Of a stretch of 64,000 bases of DNA, positions 24,722-34,455 are shown one piece after another. Made by a program: the position numbers and the translations under genes. The number at the start of each line of letters is the position of its first letter. The stretch's first letter is position 1. Source of the stretch: Neobacillus bataviensis (GTDB lineage: Bacteria > Bacillota > Bacilli > Bacillales_B > DSM-18226); the NCBI RefSeq assembly GCF_019969725.1, contig NZ_JAHXYW010000017.1, positions 18,019 to 82,018 of the forward strand, in the 5' to 3' direction. The notes under the pieces were generated by a model, which worked only from the letters and a program-made list of their open reading frames with translations, had not been told where the DNA came from and searched no databases.

Positions 24722-25801
24722 TTTAATCATAAGTCTAGTTACAAAGGATGGCACCGATTTTTGCAGCGAGCGGTAGGCAAGTCCATTGAAATAAAAGAAA
24801 TAACTAATCCATCCGCCAGATTTAATAATTCCTTTTGCCAGCTTACGTACATTTTTCTGTTTTCGAACCTTTGAATCAGATAAATAGATCCCCAATAACC
24901 CGCGATTAATTAGCTGATGGAATTTTTTATGGGGGAGGAATTCCGTATGCCGGTCAGCCTCTATAACGAAATGCTTTAACCGCTTAAAAAGCGTTTCTTC
25001 GCTTTCATAATAAGAACAAAAGTTCAAATCGCCTCCGGCAACGTCCTCCTCTTGATCGATAAAATAATCTAAGAGGATATGCAAGCCTTGGATATAAGGA
25101 AAATAACCTTTTCGAATGTTTTCGGCGTCACTTGCCTGAAAATCTTCCCTCATCGCATAAGAAATCAGACAAAATATCCCTAACGTTGAACCAGAGCAGG
25201 CAGAGAATTCATACCATTCCATTGGCGGCAATTGATTTTGATGGTGATGGAACCACCTCTCGAGCCGCGGCACTCGTTCATCTTTTATAACATGTTTATG
25301 AATTTGCAAATCACAATAATATTGGCACAATTCAAGCAGATAATCCTTTATCAGCTCATAATGAGGGACATCCCTTAAAACCTCTCGGCACGCTGCTGAT
25401 AAATCATTCAAATAGTTATCATCATCCTGATCTTCGCGAAGCCGGTAATAATTTTTCTCTTCCGCATCTATTATAAGTGCATCGTGCATTGATTCGTGAA
25501 GGGCCGCAAAATCATCAGGATCAAGTGAGGTGCTGCGGTCACAGAGATTATCAAGATAGTCACTAATCGTTTGATAGGCAACGATAAACCTGATTGCTTT
25601 TTTATAATGTTCACCTGAAGTGATAGCGAGAATACTTCCTCCCTCACAATGGAAGGTTTTATGCTCAATACTAGCAAGAGCCTGGGTTCTTAATTCAGGA
25701 TTCGGTATTTTTTCAGCACGGCTTTTCCAATAAGCCAATTCTTTGTGTACGGCTGGAAGTATTTTTCGGTAAACCCTGGACATTAGAGTAATTGGCTTCA
25801 T
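24719..25801 (-). CDS. ytpB: Tetraprenyl-beta-curcumene synthase family protein (YtpB)
   Basis: A 360-residue soluble protein of the DUF2600 family. In B. subtilis YtpB cyclises C35 heptaprenyl diphosphate to tetraprenyl-beta-curcumene, a precursor of sesquarterpenes. The acidic cluster YLDNLCDRSTSLDPDDFAAL at about residue 85 is the likely metal/diphosphate-binding part; the fold is otherwise helical. An ATG at 25801 is preferred, since AAAGGG abuts the TTG at 25813 and could not serve it. The ytpA gene is 18 bases upstream, and the two form an operon. Confidence 0.85.
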   Translation of the reverse strand: MKPITLMSRVYRKILPAVHKELAYWKSRAEKIPNPELRTQALASIEHKTFHCEGGSILAITSGEHYKKAIRFIVAYQTISDYLDNLCDRSTSLDPDDFAALHESMHDALIIDAEEKNYYRLREDQDDDNYLNDLSAACREVLRDVPHYELIKDYLLELCQYYCDLQIHKHVIKDERVPRLERWFHHHQNQLPPMEWYEFSACSGSTLGIFCLISYAMREDFQASDAENIRKGYFPYIQGLHILLDYFIDQEEDVAGGDLNFCSYYESEETLFKRLKHFVIEADRHTEFLPHKKFHQLINRGLLGIYLSDSKVRKQKNVRKLAKGIIKSGGWISYFFYFNGLAYRSLQKSVPSFVTRLMIK

Positions 25802-25819
25802 GGAATGCGACAACCCTTT

Positions 25820-26623
25820 CTATACAATATAACCTATTGCTTTTAATTGACTAATAACAAAATCCTTCGCGTATTCAAATACCTCTTCACGCTCAGGTTC
25901 ATTAAAAATTTCATGGTAGCATTTTGGCCATTCTTTAAATCTTTTTTCCGATAACGGGACATGATTGAACCATTCCTTAACATTGTCTTTATTAACAATT
26001 TTGTCATCGCCGCCTTGCATGACAAGCATGGGAACATCCTGTATCTTTTTTAAATTTAGGAATGCAAGTTTTACGGCATGTACTAGCTCGCGGTACCATC
26101 TAATAGAAACCTTCGTTACATAAAGAGTATCATTCGAATCCGCTTCCCTCACGTCTTCATTCCTTGTAGCCATTTGGACGGTTAAACCGGAATTCATCCT
26201 TAAAGAAGGGAACACCACATTTAAACCATAGGAGAGGATATCTAAGAATTTGGACGGAGAATTCACCAATCCTAAACATGGAGAAGATAGAATAACCCCC
26301 GCTATATTCAGCCTTTCCTCCTGTAAAAGCCTGATTGTGATAAGCCCCCCCATACTATGTCCAAGTATAAACACTGGTAAATTATAGCGGTAGGCCGCCT
26401 GAACCCAATCCTTCACCTCAATTATGTATTCATCGAAGGAATCAATATGACCGCGGTTGGCGCGTGTTGTCATACCTTGCCCAGGAAGGTCAGCCATAAT
26501 GACATGAAAGCCTGAAGAACGCCACATCTCAATCAGCCACCCGTACCTGCGATGGTGCTCCATTGCCCCGTGTACCATCACAATGACCGCTTTTGCATCC
26601 CCTTCTGCTTCCCACTTCCACAT
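25820..26623 (-). CDS. ytpA: Alpha/beta hydrolase, lysophospholipase-like (YtpA)
   Basis: A 267-residue serine hydrolase. VMVHGAMEHHRRYGWL is the oxyanion-hole strand, GHSMGGLITIRLL holds the nucleophile Ser, QGGDDKIVN the acid and CYHEIFNEPER the His. B. subtilis YtpA is a lysophospholipase-type protein needed for the phospholipid antibiotic bacilysocin, and ytpAB is a sigma-M-dependent operon there; neither regulation nor product can be read from this sequence. GGGGGATA precedes the ATG. Confidence 0.87.
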   Translation of the reverse strand: MWKWEAEGDAKAVIVMVHGAMEHHRRYGWLIEMWRSSGFHVIMADLPGQGMTTRANRGHIDSFDEYIIEVKDWVQAAYRYNLPVFILGHSMGGLITIRLLQEERLNIAGVILSSPCLGLVNSPSKFLDILSYGLNVVFPSLRMNSGLTVQMATRNEDVREADSNDTLYVTKVSIRWYRELVHAVKLAFLNLKKIQDVPMLVMQGGDDKIVNKDNVKEWFNHVPLSEKRFKEWPKCYHEIFNEPEREEVFEYAKDFVISQLKAIGYIV

Positions 26624-26744
26624 ACTTTTATATCCCCCTAAAAATAATTGACAAAAAATAAAATAAATTTAGCACATTAACTTTTTGAAAAAGGCTCCCA
26701 ATCTTCGCTACAATAGAACTATCATCAAAAAAGGAGCTACTAGT

Positions 26745-27257
26745 ATGATTTATCCCTTTAAAGATAAGTATCCGTTAATTGCCGAAACGGCCTTTATTGC
26801 TGATTATGTCACGATTACAGGCGATGTTGAAATTGGCGAAGAATCCAGCGTTTGGTTTAATTCTGTCATTAGGGGCGATGTTGCCCCGACAAAAATCGGA
26901 AATAAAGTAAATATCCAAGATAATTCTATCTTACACCAAAGTCCCAATAACCCGCTAATTTTAGAAGATGAAGTAACGATTGGGCATCAGGTAATTCTTC
27001 ACAGCTGTATCATCAGGAAACGAGCCTTAATTGGAATGGGATCCATCGTTTTGGACCAGGCTGAAATTGGTGAAGGGGCCTTTATTGGAGCCGGAAGCCT
27101 TGTTCCGCAAGGAAAAAAAATTCCCCCTAATACATTAGCATTCGGCAGGCCCGCTAAAGTTATTAGAGAATTAACCCCAGAGGATATAAAGGATATGGAG
27201 AGAATCACGAGAGAATATGCTGAGAAAGCCCAATATTATAAGTCCTTACAATCATAA
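26745..27257 (+). CDS. ytoA: Gamma-class carbonic anhydrase-like hexapeptide protein (YtoA)
   Basis: A 170-residue left-handed beta-helix protein of the gamma carbonic anhydrase family. The repeated hexapeptide strands (AFIADYVTITGDVEIGEESS) and the putative zinc histidines in NSILHQSPNN and TIGHQVILHSC are visible, the latter two from adjoining chains of a trimer. The family also includes proteins of unproven activity. ATG 26745 follows AAAAGGAG; the upstream ATG at 26685 has no site. It is monocistronic, with a terminator before the convergent asnB. Confidence 0.87.
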   Translation: MIYPFKDKYPLIAETAFIADYVTITGDVEIGEESSVWFNSVIRGDVAPTKIGNKVNIQDNSILHQSPNNPLILEDEVTIGHQVILHSCIIRKRALIGMGSIVLDQAEIGEGAFIGAGSLVPQGKKIPPNTLAFGRPAKVIRELTPEDIKDMERITREYAEKAQYYKSLQS

Positions 27258-27261
27258 TGAA

Positions 27262-27287
27262 AAAAAAGCACCCCCCGGGTGCTTTTT
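27262..27287. terminator. Bidirectional terminator between ytoA and asnB
   Basis: Stem AAAGCACC / GGGTGCTTT with a C-rich loop and poly-A/poly-T flanks. Confidence 0.88.
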
Positions 27288-27290
27288 AAC

Positions 27291-29195
27291 TTAATTTTTC
27301 ATTGTTTCTAATGATTTTGCGGCTGCATATTCACGCTGAAAGGAATAAACATCTTCGACATATACTTGATGCCATACCATAAACATAAGCACTGTCCAAA
27401 TTTTCCGGCTGTTATCGGCTTTGCCTTGGCAATGGTCTTCAAGCAGTCTTAACACATATTGTTTATTGATTAAGTGATCTGTATTGCTTTCGCGAATGAT
27501 TTTTTTCGCCCAATCATTCATTTCGTTCTTTAACCAGTGACGGATTGGCACTGGGAAGCCTAGCTTTTTACGATTCAGTACATGTTCTGGAACAACGCCT
27601 TCGGCTGCTTTGCGTAAAATATATTTTGTTGTCCCATTAGCTGTTTTAAAGCCTGTAGGGATTTTTGAAGCCACTTCAAAAACAGCTTTATCAAGGAATG
27701 GAACACGTAGCTCAAGCGAATGTGCCATTGTCATTTTATCTGCTTTCAATAAAATATCTCCGCGCATCCATGTATGAATATCGATGTATTGCATTCGGTC
27801 AACAGAATCATAGCCTCTGGATTCTTCGTAAAGAGGCTTTGTAATGTCAGTATAGTTTAATCCTGGACGGTACACATTTAGAAGTTCCCGTTTTTCCTCT
27901 TCCGTGAACATTTTGGCATTGCCGATATAGCGCTCTTCCATTGGTGTCACGCCGCGTTCGATAAAACTTTTGCCTTTCGTGCCTTCAGGCATCATATTAG
28001 CGATTCCTTTTAATAGCACCTTACCGACTCTCGGAATTTTATTAAATACCTCTAATGATTGTGGCTCGCGGTAAATATTGTATCCGCCGAACAACTCATC
28101 GGCACCTTCACCTGAAAGTACAACCGTAACATGCTTCCGCGCTTCGCGAGCGACAAAGTATAACGGTACGCAGGCAGGGTCTGCAAGCGGATCATCCATA
28201 TGCCACATGATTTTTGGAACTTCATTCATATATTCCTCTGGAGTAATCACATAGCTGATATTTTCTACGCCCAGCTTCTCGGCTGTCTCTTTGGCAACAT
28301 CAATTTCACTAAACCCATTGTGCTCAAAGCCGACTGAGAAGGTTTTGATTGCAGGATGAAACTGTTTAGCAATAGACGCAATGATAGAAGAATCGATTCC
28401 ACCTGAAAGGAAGGAGCCGACTGGAACATCGCTTCGCATATGCTTCTCAACTGAATCAAATAGGATGTCACGAATTTCTTTGACGAAATCATTTTCAGAT
28501 TTCTGAACCGGCTTAAAATGGGCCTTCCAATAACGCTTCATTTCCATTTTAGCGCCGATTTTCTTTGTAAAATAATGTCCAGGCTCAAGCTTATTAATTC
28601 CTTCAGACAGGGTATTCGGCTCAGGGACAAATTGATAGGTTAAATAATGCTGCAAGGAATCATAATTAAGCACATCGTTCTCAAGGGCAAGAAGAATACT
28701 CTTTTTCTCTGAAGCAAAAAAAGTTCTTTCACCATCTTCAAAATAGAAGAACGGTTTGATTCCAAACGGATCGCGTGCCCCGTAAAGTGTCTGTTCTTGT
28801 TTATCCCAAATGACAAAGGCAAACATCCCGCGCAGCTTTTCAACCGCTTTTTCCTTCAAATGGCTGTAAAGAGCGATAATGACTTCTGTATCTGAACTAG
28901 TGGCAAACTTCAAGCCCTCTTTGAGAAGCTCTTCACGAAGCTCTACATAGTTATAAATTTCGCCATTGAAAATGATCCAATAGCGCTCATTTTCATAGGT
29001 CAGCGGCTGGTGTCCGGACTCTATGTCAATGATGCTTAAGCGGCGGAAGCCAAATTGAATATGGTCATCATAATAAAAACCATCATCATCAGGACCGCGA
29101 TGGGTTATAATATCGTTCATATTTTTAAATTGTTGTTTTTGTTCATCACTATAGCTTTGTGTTTTGTCGTGTACACAACCGATAAAACCACACAT
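27291..29195 (-). CDS. asnB: Glutamine-hydrolysing asparagine synthetase AsnB
   Basis: A 634-residue class II amidotransferase making asparagine from aspartate, glutamine and ATP. The start is fixed by MCGFIGC, where Cys2 is the glutaminase nucleophile; four more codons upstream are open but cannot be used because Cys must be residue 2. The synthetase half contains the PP-loop SGGIDSSIIASI and the LSGEGADELFGGY block. Length and order match B. subtilis AsnB. GGTGAGGT precedes the ATG. Like the B. subtilis enzymes it may also serve wall-precursor amidation (one paralogue does so). Confidence 0.96.
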   Translation of the reverse strand: MCGFIGCVHDKTQSYSDEQKQQFKNMNDIITHRGPDDDGFYYDDHIQFGFRRLSIIDIESGHQPLTYENERYWIIFNGEIYNYVELREELLKEGLKFATSSDTEVIIALYSHLKEKAVEKLRGMFAFVIWDKQEQTLYGARDPFGIKPFFYFEDGERTFFASEKKSILLALENDVLNYDSLQHYLTYQFVPEPNTLSEGINKLEPGHYFTKKIGAKMEMKRYWKAHFKPVQKSENDFVKEIRDILFDSVEKHMRSDVPVGSFLSGGIDSSIIASIAKQFHPAIKTFSVGFEHNGFSEIDVAKETAEKLGVENISYVITPEEYMNEVPKIMWHMDDPLADPACVPLYFVAREARKHVTVVLSGEGADELFGGYNIYREPQSLEVFNKIPRVGKVLLKGIANMMPEGTKGKSFIERGVTPMEERYIGNAKMFTEEEKRELLNVYRPGLNYTDITKPLYEESRGYDSVDRMQYIDIHTWMRGDILLKADKMTMAHSLELRVPFLDKAVFEVASKIPTGFKTANGTTKYILRKAAEGVVPEHVLNRKKLGFPVPIRHWLKNEMNDWAKKIIRESNTDHLINKQYVLRLLEDHCQGKADNSRKIWTVLMFMVWHQVYVEDVYSFQREYAAAKSLETMKN

Positions 29196-29370
29196 TATGT
29201 ACCTCACCTACTCCAGTTCAAAATATCCTTGCTAAAAAACATACTCTCTTATACTACCACTTTTTTTTAAAAATGGAACTGTGAACTTGAGGAAAATCAA
29301 GTACAACCATTTTTCACTTCTTTCGACCTACTTAAACCCGCTATATATTAAAATAAACCCTAAAAAATAA

Positions 29371-29400
29371 AAGGAGTTACATATTTATATGCAACTCCTT
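29371..29400 (-). terminator. Terminator of metK
   Basis: Stem AAGGAGTT / AACTCCTT, extended by a GCAT/ATAT part, followed on the minus strand by TTTTATTTTTTAG. Confidence 0.8.
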
Positions 29401-29410
29401 ATCAGGCTAA

Positions 29411-30610
29411 TTATAAATTTGCTTGCTCACGTAATGTTTCAGCTTTATCGGTACGCTCCCAAGGAAGATCAACATCTGTACGGCCAAAGTGTCCATATGC
29501 GGCTGTTTGCTTATAGATTGGACGGCGAAGGCCAAGCATATTGATAATACCAGCTGGGCGAAGGTCAAAGTTTGCACCTACAAGATCAACTAAAACATCT
29601 TCGCTTACTTTACCTGTGCCAAAAGTGTCCACTGAAATGGAAACTGGTCTTGCTACACCGATTGCATAAGCGAGCTGTACTTCAACCTTATCAGCAAGAC
29701 CTGCTGCAACGATATTCTTTGCTACATAACGGGCTGCATAAGCGGCAGAACGGTCAACTTTTGTTGGATCCTTACCAGAGAAGGCACCGCCGCCATGACG
29801 AGCATAACCGCCGTATGTATCAACAATGATTTTGCGGCCAGTTAAGCCTGCATCCCCTTGTGGTCCGCCGATAACAAAACGGCCAGTTGGGTTAATGAAG
29901 TATTTTGTATTTTCATCAATTAGTTCCTTTGGAACTACTGGATTAATCACATATTCTTTAAGGTTTCGCTGGATCTGCTCAAGCGAAACTTCTGGGTGGT
30001 GCTGTGTTGAAATTACAATTGTATCAATGCGAACTGGTTTGTCATTCTCATCATATTCAACGGTAACTTGTGTTTTACCGTCAGGACGTAGATAAGGAAG
30101 AAGCTCCTCTTTACGAACTTCTGTTAGACGGCGTGCCAGCTTATGTGCAAGTGAAATTGGAAGAGGCATTAACTCTTTCGTTTCATTACAGGCAAAGCCA
30201 AACATTAAACCTTGGTCCCCTGCACCAATTGCTTCTATTTGCTCATCTGACATTAGTCCTTCACGAGCTTCAAGCGCTTGGTCAACCCCCATTGCGATGT
30301 CTGGAGACTGTTCATCGATTGAAGTTAATACGGCGCAAGTTTCCGCATCAAAGCCGTACTTTGCACGAGTGTAACCAATTTCCCTTACTGTTTCGCGGAC
30401 AATTTTTGGAATATCCACATAAGTAGAAGTGGTAATCTCCCCAGCAACAAGGACTAATCCGGTTGTTACGGAAGTTTCAGCCGCAACACGGGCATTAGCA
30501 TCCTTTGCTAAAATAGCATCTAAAATGGAATCAGAAATTTGGTCACAGATCTTGTCCGGATGACCTTCAGTTACTGATTCAGAAGTGAACAAACGACGTT
30601 TTGTTGACAT
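29411..30610 (-). CDS. metK: S-adenosylmethionine synthetase MetK
   Basis: A 399-residue enzyme making SAM from methionine and ATP. The signatures are [18 protein letters not shown] at the N-terminus, [13 protein letters not shown] (hexapeptide motif) and [29 protein letters not shown] precedes the ATG. It is headed by a SAM-I riboswitch, so SAM shuts off its own synthesis. Users of SAM in this window include SpeD, MnmM, YtqA and, indirectly, LuxS. Confidence 0.98.
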   Translation of the reverse strand: MSTKRRLFTSESVTEGHPDKICDQISDSILDAILAKDANARVAAETSVTTGLVLVAGEITTSTYVDIPKIVRETVREIGYTRAKYGFDAETCAVLTSIDEQSPDIAMGVDQALEAREGLMSDEQIEAIGAGDQGLMFGFACNETKELMPLPISLAHKLARRLTEVRKEELLPYLRPDGKTQVTVEYDENDKPVRIDTIVISTQHHPEVSLEQIQRNLKEYVINPVVPKELIDENTKYFINPTGRFVIGGPQGDAGLTGRKIIVDTYGGYARHGGGAFSGKDPTKVDRSAAYAARYVAKNIVAAGLADKVEVQLAYAIGVARPVSISVDTFGTGKVSEDVLVDLVGANFDLRPAGIINMLGLRRPIYKQTAAYGHFGRTDVDLPWERTDKAETLREQANL

Positions 30611-30821
30611 CTGAATTCCTCCTATATTATTGAAATAAAGTGAGGTTATGTGTGGGGTTATTGCTACCTTGTTAGTTTAACCTCGGGTTGATACGGAACT
30701 CATTCCCTTAGTAGTATGAAATAAACACGGGTATTTTATTAATAACCAGCAGTATTATTAATAAACCCGGCTGAAGAACTCACGATGGGATAAAGAAAAA
30801 GCGATAATGCAGCACGAAAAA

Positions 30822-31014
30822 CAAAAAACCTTTCCATCGTATGAGGAAAGGTTGAGTGCAAAAATGTTTGCGTGCCTTTCACTCTTATCGTTCAAGGTCA
30901 AGCCTTGCCTCAGGTTTAGCACCTTTGCCCGAAAAATTAAAACAATACTATTTTTCGTTTGCAGGTTGCTGGGTTTCATAGGGCCTGTCCCTCCACCAGC
31001 TCGGGATAAGAGAG
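30822..31014 (-). promoter_or_regulatory. SAM-I riboswitch (S-box) of metK
   Basis: On the minus strand, P1 opens with CTCTTATCCCGAGC and closes with GATAAGAG. Between them are the canonical pieces GGTGGAGGGAC, GGCCCTATGAAACCC, GCAACC and AAGGTGCTAAACCTG. A terminator follows: AACCTTTCC / GGAAAGGTT (30827-30853) and TTTTTTG. SAM binding to the aptamer would favour the terminator. A further 210 bases separate it from metK. Confidence 0.95.
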
Positions 31015-31031
31015 TATCCGTTCAAATTAAA

Positions 31032-31061
31032 ATCATACCCTATAATATCGAATAGTGTCAA
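31032..31061 (-). promoter_or_regulatory. Sigma-A promoter of the metK S-box
   Basis: Minus-strand consensus TTGACA (31056-31061), 18 bases, TATGAT (31032-31037), about 20 bases before the aptamer. Confidence 0.65.
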
Positions 31062-31274
31062 TTGTTATTTATGAAACTTTTACCATGTATATTGCGTTAA
31101 TTATAAAAAAATTTTAATTTCATGATATAAATATTTTCTTTTTGCTTAATCCCTGAATAATGTATAAAATACAACTTGAACTAATTAAATAGTATAGACT
31201 AATGTTATAAATGTGTTATACTAATTGATATAATAAACGCCATTTAAAATTAAATAAAAAGGATGGTTAATTAA
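31062..31274. other. AT-rich region upstream of pckA
   Basis: Approximately 210 bases between the metK leader promoter and pckA, extremely AT-rich, with several TATAAT-like words (for example TTATACT near 31215) but no unambiguous -35/-10 pair. The pckA promoter must lie here; in B. subtilis it is repressed by CcpN under glycolytic conditions, which I cannot confirm from this sequence. Confidence 0.4.
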
Positions 31275-32858
31275 ATGAATTCTGTTCATATTCCCAATGA
31301 ATTAAAGCAATTACTTAAAGAAAATAACGTCCAAATTCAATTGTCTGTTCCACAGCTAGTTGAAAAAATTCTAAGCCGAAATGAAGGATCGTTAACTTCA
31401 ACAGGTGCAGTTCGTGTTTCCACTGGCAAGTATACAGGACGTTCACCGCAAGATAAATTTATTGTCGTTGAAAATTCAACAAAGGATAAAATCGCTTGGG
31501 GGTCCAATCAGCCTATTTCCGAAGAAGTATTTACTAATCTCTATCACAAGGTATTAGAGTACTTAAAGGAACAAAATGAACTTTTTGTATTCAAAGGTTT
31601 TGCTGGAGCTGATAAAAAATCGCAGTTGCCAATTCAAGTCGTAAATGAATATGCATGGCATAATTTATTCGCCCACCAGTTATTCATTCGTCCAACAGAA
31701 GATGAATTGCTTGAACATGAAGCTGGCTTTACGGTTATCTCTGCTCCTAATTTCAAGGCAGACCCAGCCGTAGATGGTACAAACTCAGAAACCTTTATTA
31801 TTATTTCATTTGAACAACGCATTGTGTTAATCGGCGGAACGGAATATGCCGGTGAAATGAAAAAATCAATTTTCTCTGTGATGAATTACCTGCTTCCTGA
31901 AAACAATATTTTTTCAATGCACTGTTCTGCGAATGTTGGGCTTGAGGGAGATGTAGCGTTATTCTTTGGTTTGTCTGGTACAGGAAAAACTACTCTTTCA
32001 GCAGACCCAAATCGCAAGCTGATCGGCGATGATGAGCATGGCTGGTCTTCCAATGGCGTCTTTAATATTGAAGGCGGCTGCTATGCGAAATGTATTAACC
32101 TTAGTCGTGAAAAAGAACCGCAAATTTTTGATGCAATTCGTTTCGGTACTGTGCTTGAGAATGTTACGGTTAACCAAGAATCCAGAATTCCGGATTATGA
32201 TGATGGAACATTAACTGAAAATACTAGAGCAGCCTATCCAATTCAAGCAATAGATAATATTGTTCTGCCAAGCGTTGCAGGACATCCAAATACAATTGTA
32301 TTTTTAACAGCAGATGCCTTTGGAGTATTGCCTCCAATTGCAAAGTTAACGAAAGAGCAAGCAATGTACCATTTCTTAAGCGGTTATACATCAAAGCTTG
32401 CCGGAACCGAGCGTGGAATCACATCTCCACAAGCAACCTTCTCTACTTGCTTTGGAGCGCCTTTCTTGCCGCTTCCAGCAACTCGTTATGCTGAAATGCT
32501 TGGTGAAAAAATTCTTGAGCATAATGCCAATGTCTTTTTAGTCAATACAGGCTGGACTGGCGGAGAATATGGTGTCGGAAACCGCATGAAGCTTTCGTAT
32601 ACACGCGCAATGGTTCAAGCGGCCCTTGAGGGAGAATTGAACCATGTAGAAACAGTCAAGGATAAAATCTTCGGCCTAAACATTCCGCTTCATATTGCTG
32701 GTGTTCCTGATGAAGTTCTTCAGCCAATTAAAACGTGGGCAGACCCACAGGCCTATGAAGTGAAAGCAAAAGAACTTGCTGCTAAGTTCCGTGAAAACTT
32801 TAAAAAGTTTACGAATGTCGCTGCTGAAATCGAAGAAAAAGGCGGACCTATCGCTTAA
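31275..32858 (+). CDS. pckA: ATP-dependent phosphoenolpyruvate carboxykinase
   Basis: A 527-residue gluconeogenic enzyme converting oxaloacetate and ATP to phosphoenolpyruvate. Visible motifs are [16 protein letters not shown] (N-terminal), the kinase loop [14 protein letters not shown], the metal segment [16 protein letters not shown] and the later [27 protein letters not shown] precedes the ATG. Order between metK and ytmB matches B. subtilis. It should be expressed during growth on organic acids and repressed by glycolytic substrates. Confidence 0.98.
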   Translation: MNSVHIPNELKQLLKENNVQIQLSVPQLVEKILSRNEGSLTSTGAVRVSTGKYTGRSPQDKFIVVENSTKDKIAWGSNQPISEEVFTNLYHKVLEYLKEQNELFVFKGFAGADKKSQLPIQVVNEYAWHNLFAHQLFIRPTEDELLEHEAGFTVISAPNFKADPAVDGTNSETFIIISFEQRIVLIGGTEYAGEMKKSIFSVMNYLLPENNIFSMHCSANVGLEGDVALFFGLSGTGKTTLSADPNRKLIGDDEHGWSSNGVFNIEGGCYAKCINLSREKEPQIFDAIRFGTVLENVTVNQESRIPDYDDGTLTENTRAAYPIQAIDNIVLPSVAGHPNTIVFLTADAFGVLPPIAKLTKEQAMYHFLSGYTSKLAGTERGITSPQATFSTCFGAPFLPLPATRYAEMLGEKILEHNANVFLVNTGWTGGEYGVGNRMKLSYTRAMVQAALEGELNHVETVKDKIFGLNIPLHIAGVPDEVLQPIKTWADPQAYEVKAKELAAKFRENFKKFTNVAAEIEEKGGPIA

Positions 32859-32863
32859 ATATC

Positions 32864-32895
32864 GAAAAGCCCTTATCAATTTGATAAGGGCTTTC
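32864..32895. terminator. Terminator between pckA and the anti-sigma gene
   Basis: Long stem AAAGCCCTTATCAA / TTGATAAGGGCTTT with a single-base turn. It overlaps the last codons of the convergent gene. T-tracts are weak on both sides, but the stem is strong. Confidence 0.7.
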
Positions 32896-33832
32896 TTACT
32901 TCTACTGCTTCTGATTTTTGTAAAATGGTAAACCGGTACTTACCGCTTTTTTTAAGGTGGAAATCTCCTTTATACATCGACATCTTTTTACCATCCGTTG
33001 TCGTGTAATCTGTTTTATCTTTAAAGGTGAATTCTGATACTTCTGCACTATCTAATGCAAATACCTCTAATTTTAATTCAGGAGGAAGTTCATCTCCCTC
33101 TATTTCGATGGAAACATCCTCGTAGAAACCAGCGTACAAATCTTCTTGTGAAATCATCAAAGTAGAATTACCAACTTTAATGTAGGACTCTTTTACATAG
33201 ATGGAAAATTCGCCGATTTTTTTATTGCCTGCCGTAAATTCAAGATTCCATATTCCGGGTAAATCAAGCGATTTAAAGCTAGTCATTGCATGCCCGTCTG
33301 CCCCATACATACCACCTGAAATGACGGTTGTTGCTAGATGTTCTTTTACCCCCGTTTTTTCATGTACGGCCTCAATATTAAGAGACTTATTTGCAAAATC
33401 TTTTTGATAGTCGCCCCATAAATAAATGGCTATCTTCGAAACACCTCTTCTGTCCTTCGCTATCCATTCCAGTGGTGCCAGCAGGCTTACTTTGTTTGGG
33501 ATACCAAAATTACTATCTGCATAAAGAGGAGAGCCGTCCGTATCTTTAAGTGCAAAATAGTCACCTTGTTGGACTGTTTTAGTTTTTCCAGAGCCCGTAA
33601 TTTGTGAAGAAGATTCTTTTTTATCAGTGAAATATAGGAGAGGAGCCAACAAACCAAAGATAAATACGGCGGCCAGCGCTGCTAATCTTTGAAAGTTAAA
33701 TAATTTTCTATGTTTCCTGGTACTTGCTTCGTCTATTACCTTTAACATATCCGTTCTCTGTTCTGTTGTTAATTCATGCTTTGGAAAATTTTCAAGAATC
33801 TCTAATAAATCTTTATCAGATAAATTCCTCAT
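32876..33832 (-). CDS. Membrane anti-sigma-like partner of the ECF sigma factor
   Basis: A 318-residue protein. The first 45 residues are cytoplasmic and helical (SDKDLLEILENFPKHELTTE), one membrane segment sits at about 48-68 (LAALAAVFIFGLLAPLLYF) and a large extracytoplasmic beta-rich domain follows (YFALKDTDGSPLY, YIKVGNSTLMISQEDLY). It overlaps the sigma gene by 17 bases. That topology and coupling are those of ECF anti-sigma factors, although no ZAS zinc motif is present, so the assignment is by context. Signal sensed: unknown, presumably at the envelope. GGAGGGGGAG sets the start. Confidence 0.7.
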   Translation of the reverse strand: MRNLSDKDLLEILENFPKHELTTEQRTDMLKVIDEASTRKHRKLFNFQRLAALAAVFIFGLLAPLLYFTDKKESSSQITGSGKTKTVQQGDYFALKDTDGSPLYADSNFGIPNKVSLLAPLEWIAKDRRGVSKIAIYLWGDYQKDFANKSLNIEAVHEKTGVKEHLATTVISGGMYGADGHAMTSFKSLDLPGIWNLEFTAGNKKIGEFSIYVKESYIKVGNSTLMISQEDLYAGFYEDVSIEIEGDELPPELKLEVFALDSAEVSEFTFKDKTDYTTTDGKKMSMYKGDFHLKKSGKYRFTILQKSEAVEVRKPLSN

Positions 33833-34334
33833 AGTACTCCCCCTCCTTCAGGCACTCATTTAATTTTTTTACTGCCCGATGAAATGTTACATTTACTTTA
33901 TTTTCTGACCAACCGAGAACTTGGCCGGCTTCCTGTGAAGAAAGTTCGGCAATCCCCCTAAGTATGATGACATCGCGATAATTATCTTTTAATTGGTTTA
34001 TCGCCTCGTATAAATTAGCATATTCCATTTTCCTGAACAGCAAATCCTCTGCAGGCTCAAGGGGTTTGGGTGATTCAGTATCTAAAAGCTTTTTAAGCTT
34101 CTGCCAAACGGATCTTTTTCGGTAAAAATCTATGGCTGTATTTCTCGCGATTGAAATCATCCAGGTTTTCGGGCTTGCTTCATTTTTATATCGGCTATAT
34201 GCTTGAAAGGCCCGCAAAAAGGTCTCCTGGACCAAATCCACTACATCCCTCGATCCCGTATAATAAACTAAAAAATTTGTGACATCTTTTTCATATTGAA
34301 TGAACCATTTTTCAATTGGATGGGCTCGCTCCAA
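33816..34334 (-). CDS. ECF-type RNA polymerase sigma factor
   Basis: A 172-residue sigma-70 family protein with only regions 2 and 4. Region 2 includes DVVDLVQETFLRAFQAYSRY and the -10-recognition part KTWMISIARNTAIDFYR; region 4 has the HTH LSSQEAGQVLGWSENKVNVTFHRAVKKL. It starts at TTG 34334 after GGGGGAGTTAGG. Overlap with the downstream membrane gene indicates a sigma/anti-sigma pair. An ECF-like promoter lies about 50 bases upstream, suggesting autoregulation. I cannot match it to a named Bacillus sigma. Confidence 0.88.
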   Translation of the reverse strand: MERAHPIEKWFIQYEKDVTNFLVYYTGSRDVVDLVQETFLRAFQAYSRYKNEASPKTWMISIARNTAIDFYRKRSVWQKLKKLLDTESPKPLEPAEDLLFRKMEYANLYEAINQLKDNYRDVIILRGIAELSSQEAGQVLGWSENKVNVTFHRAVKKLNECLKEGEYYEEFI

Positions 34335-34384
34335 CCTAACTCCCCCTTACTCAATAAACATAACTAATTGTTTTTCTCTAATTA

Positions 34385-34413
34385 TTAGACGTGTTTGGCA
34401 AATTTTTCTTACA
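34385..34413 (-). promoter_or_regulatory. ECF-type autoregulatory promoter of the sigma/anti-sigma operon
   Basis: Minus-strand TGTAAG (34408-34413), exactly 16 bases, then CGTCTAA (34385-34391). Bacillus ECF promoters typically have TGAAAC-N16-CGTC. It lies 51 bases upstream of the sigma start codon. Confidence 0.65.
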
Positions 34414-34425
34414 CTTTTTTAAAAA

Positions 34426-34455
34426 GAAAAAAAGCAGGCATCAATCCGCCTGCTT
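34426..34455 (-). terminator. Terminator of ytmBA
   Basis: Stem GCAGGC / GCCTGC (34434-34439, 34448-34453), with a seven-T tail on the minus strand. It overlaps the ytmB stop. Confidence 0.75.

Noticed and set aside
29572..30426. Three long plus-strand frames opposite metK
   Set aside because: Antisense shadows of a strongly conserved gene; no ribosome binding sites.
30758..30979. 73-codon minus-strand frame upstream of metK
   Set aside because: It is the SAM-I riboswitch read as protein.
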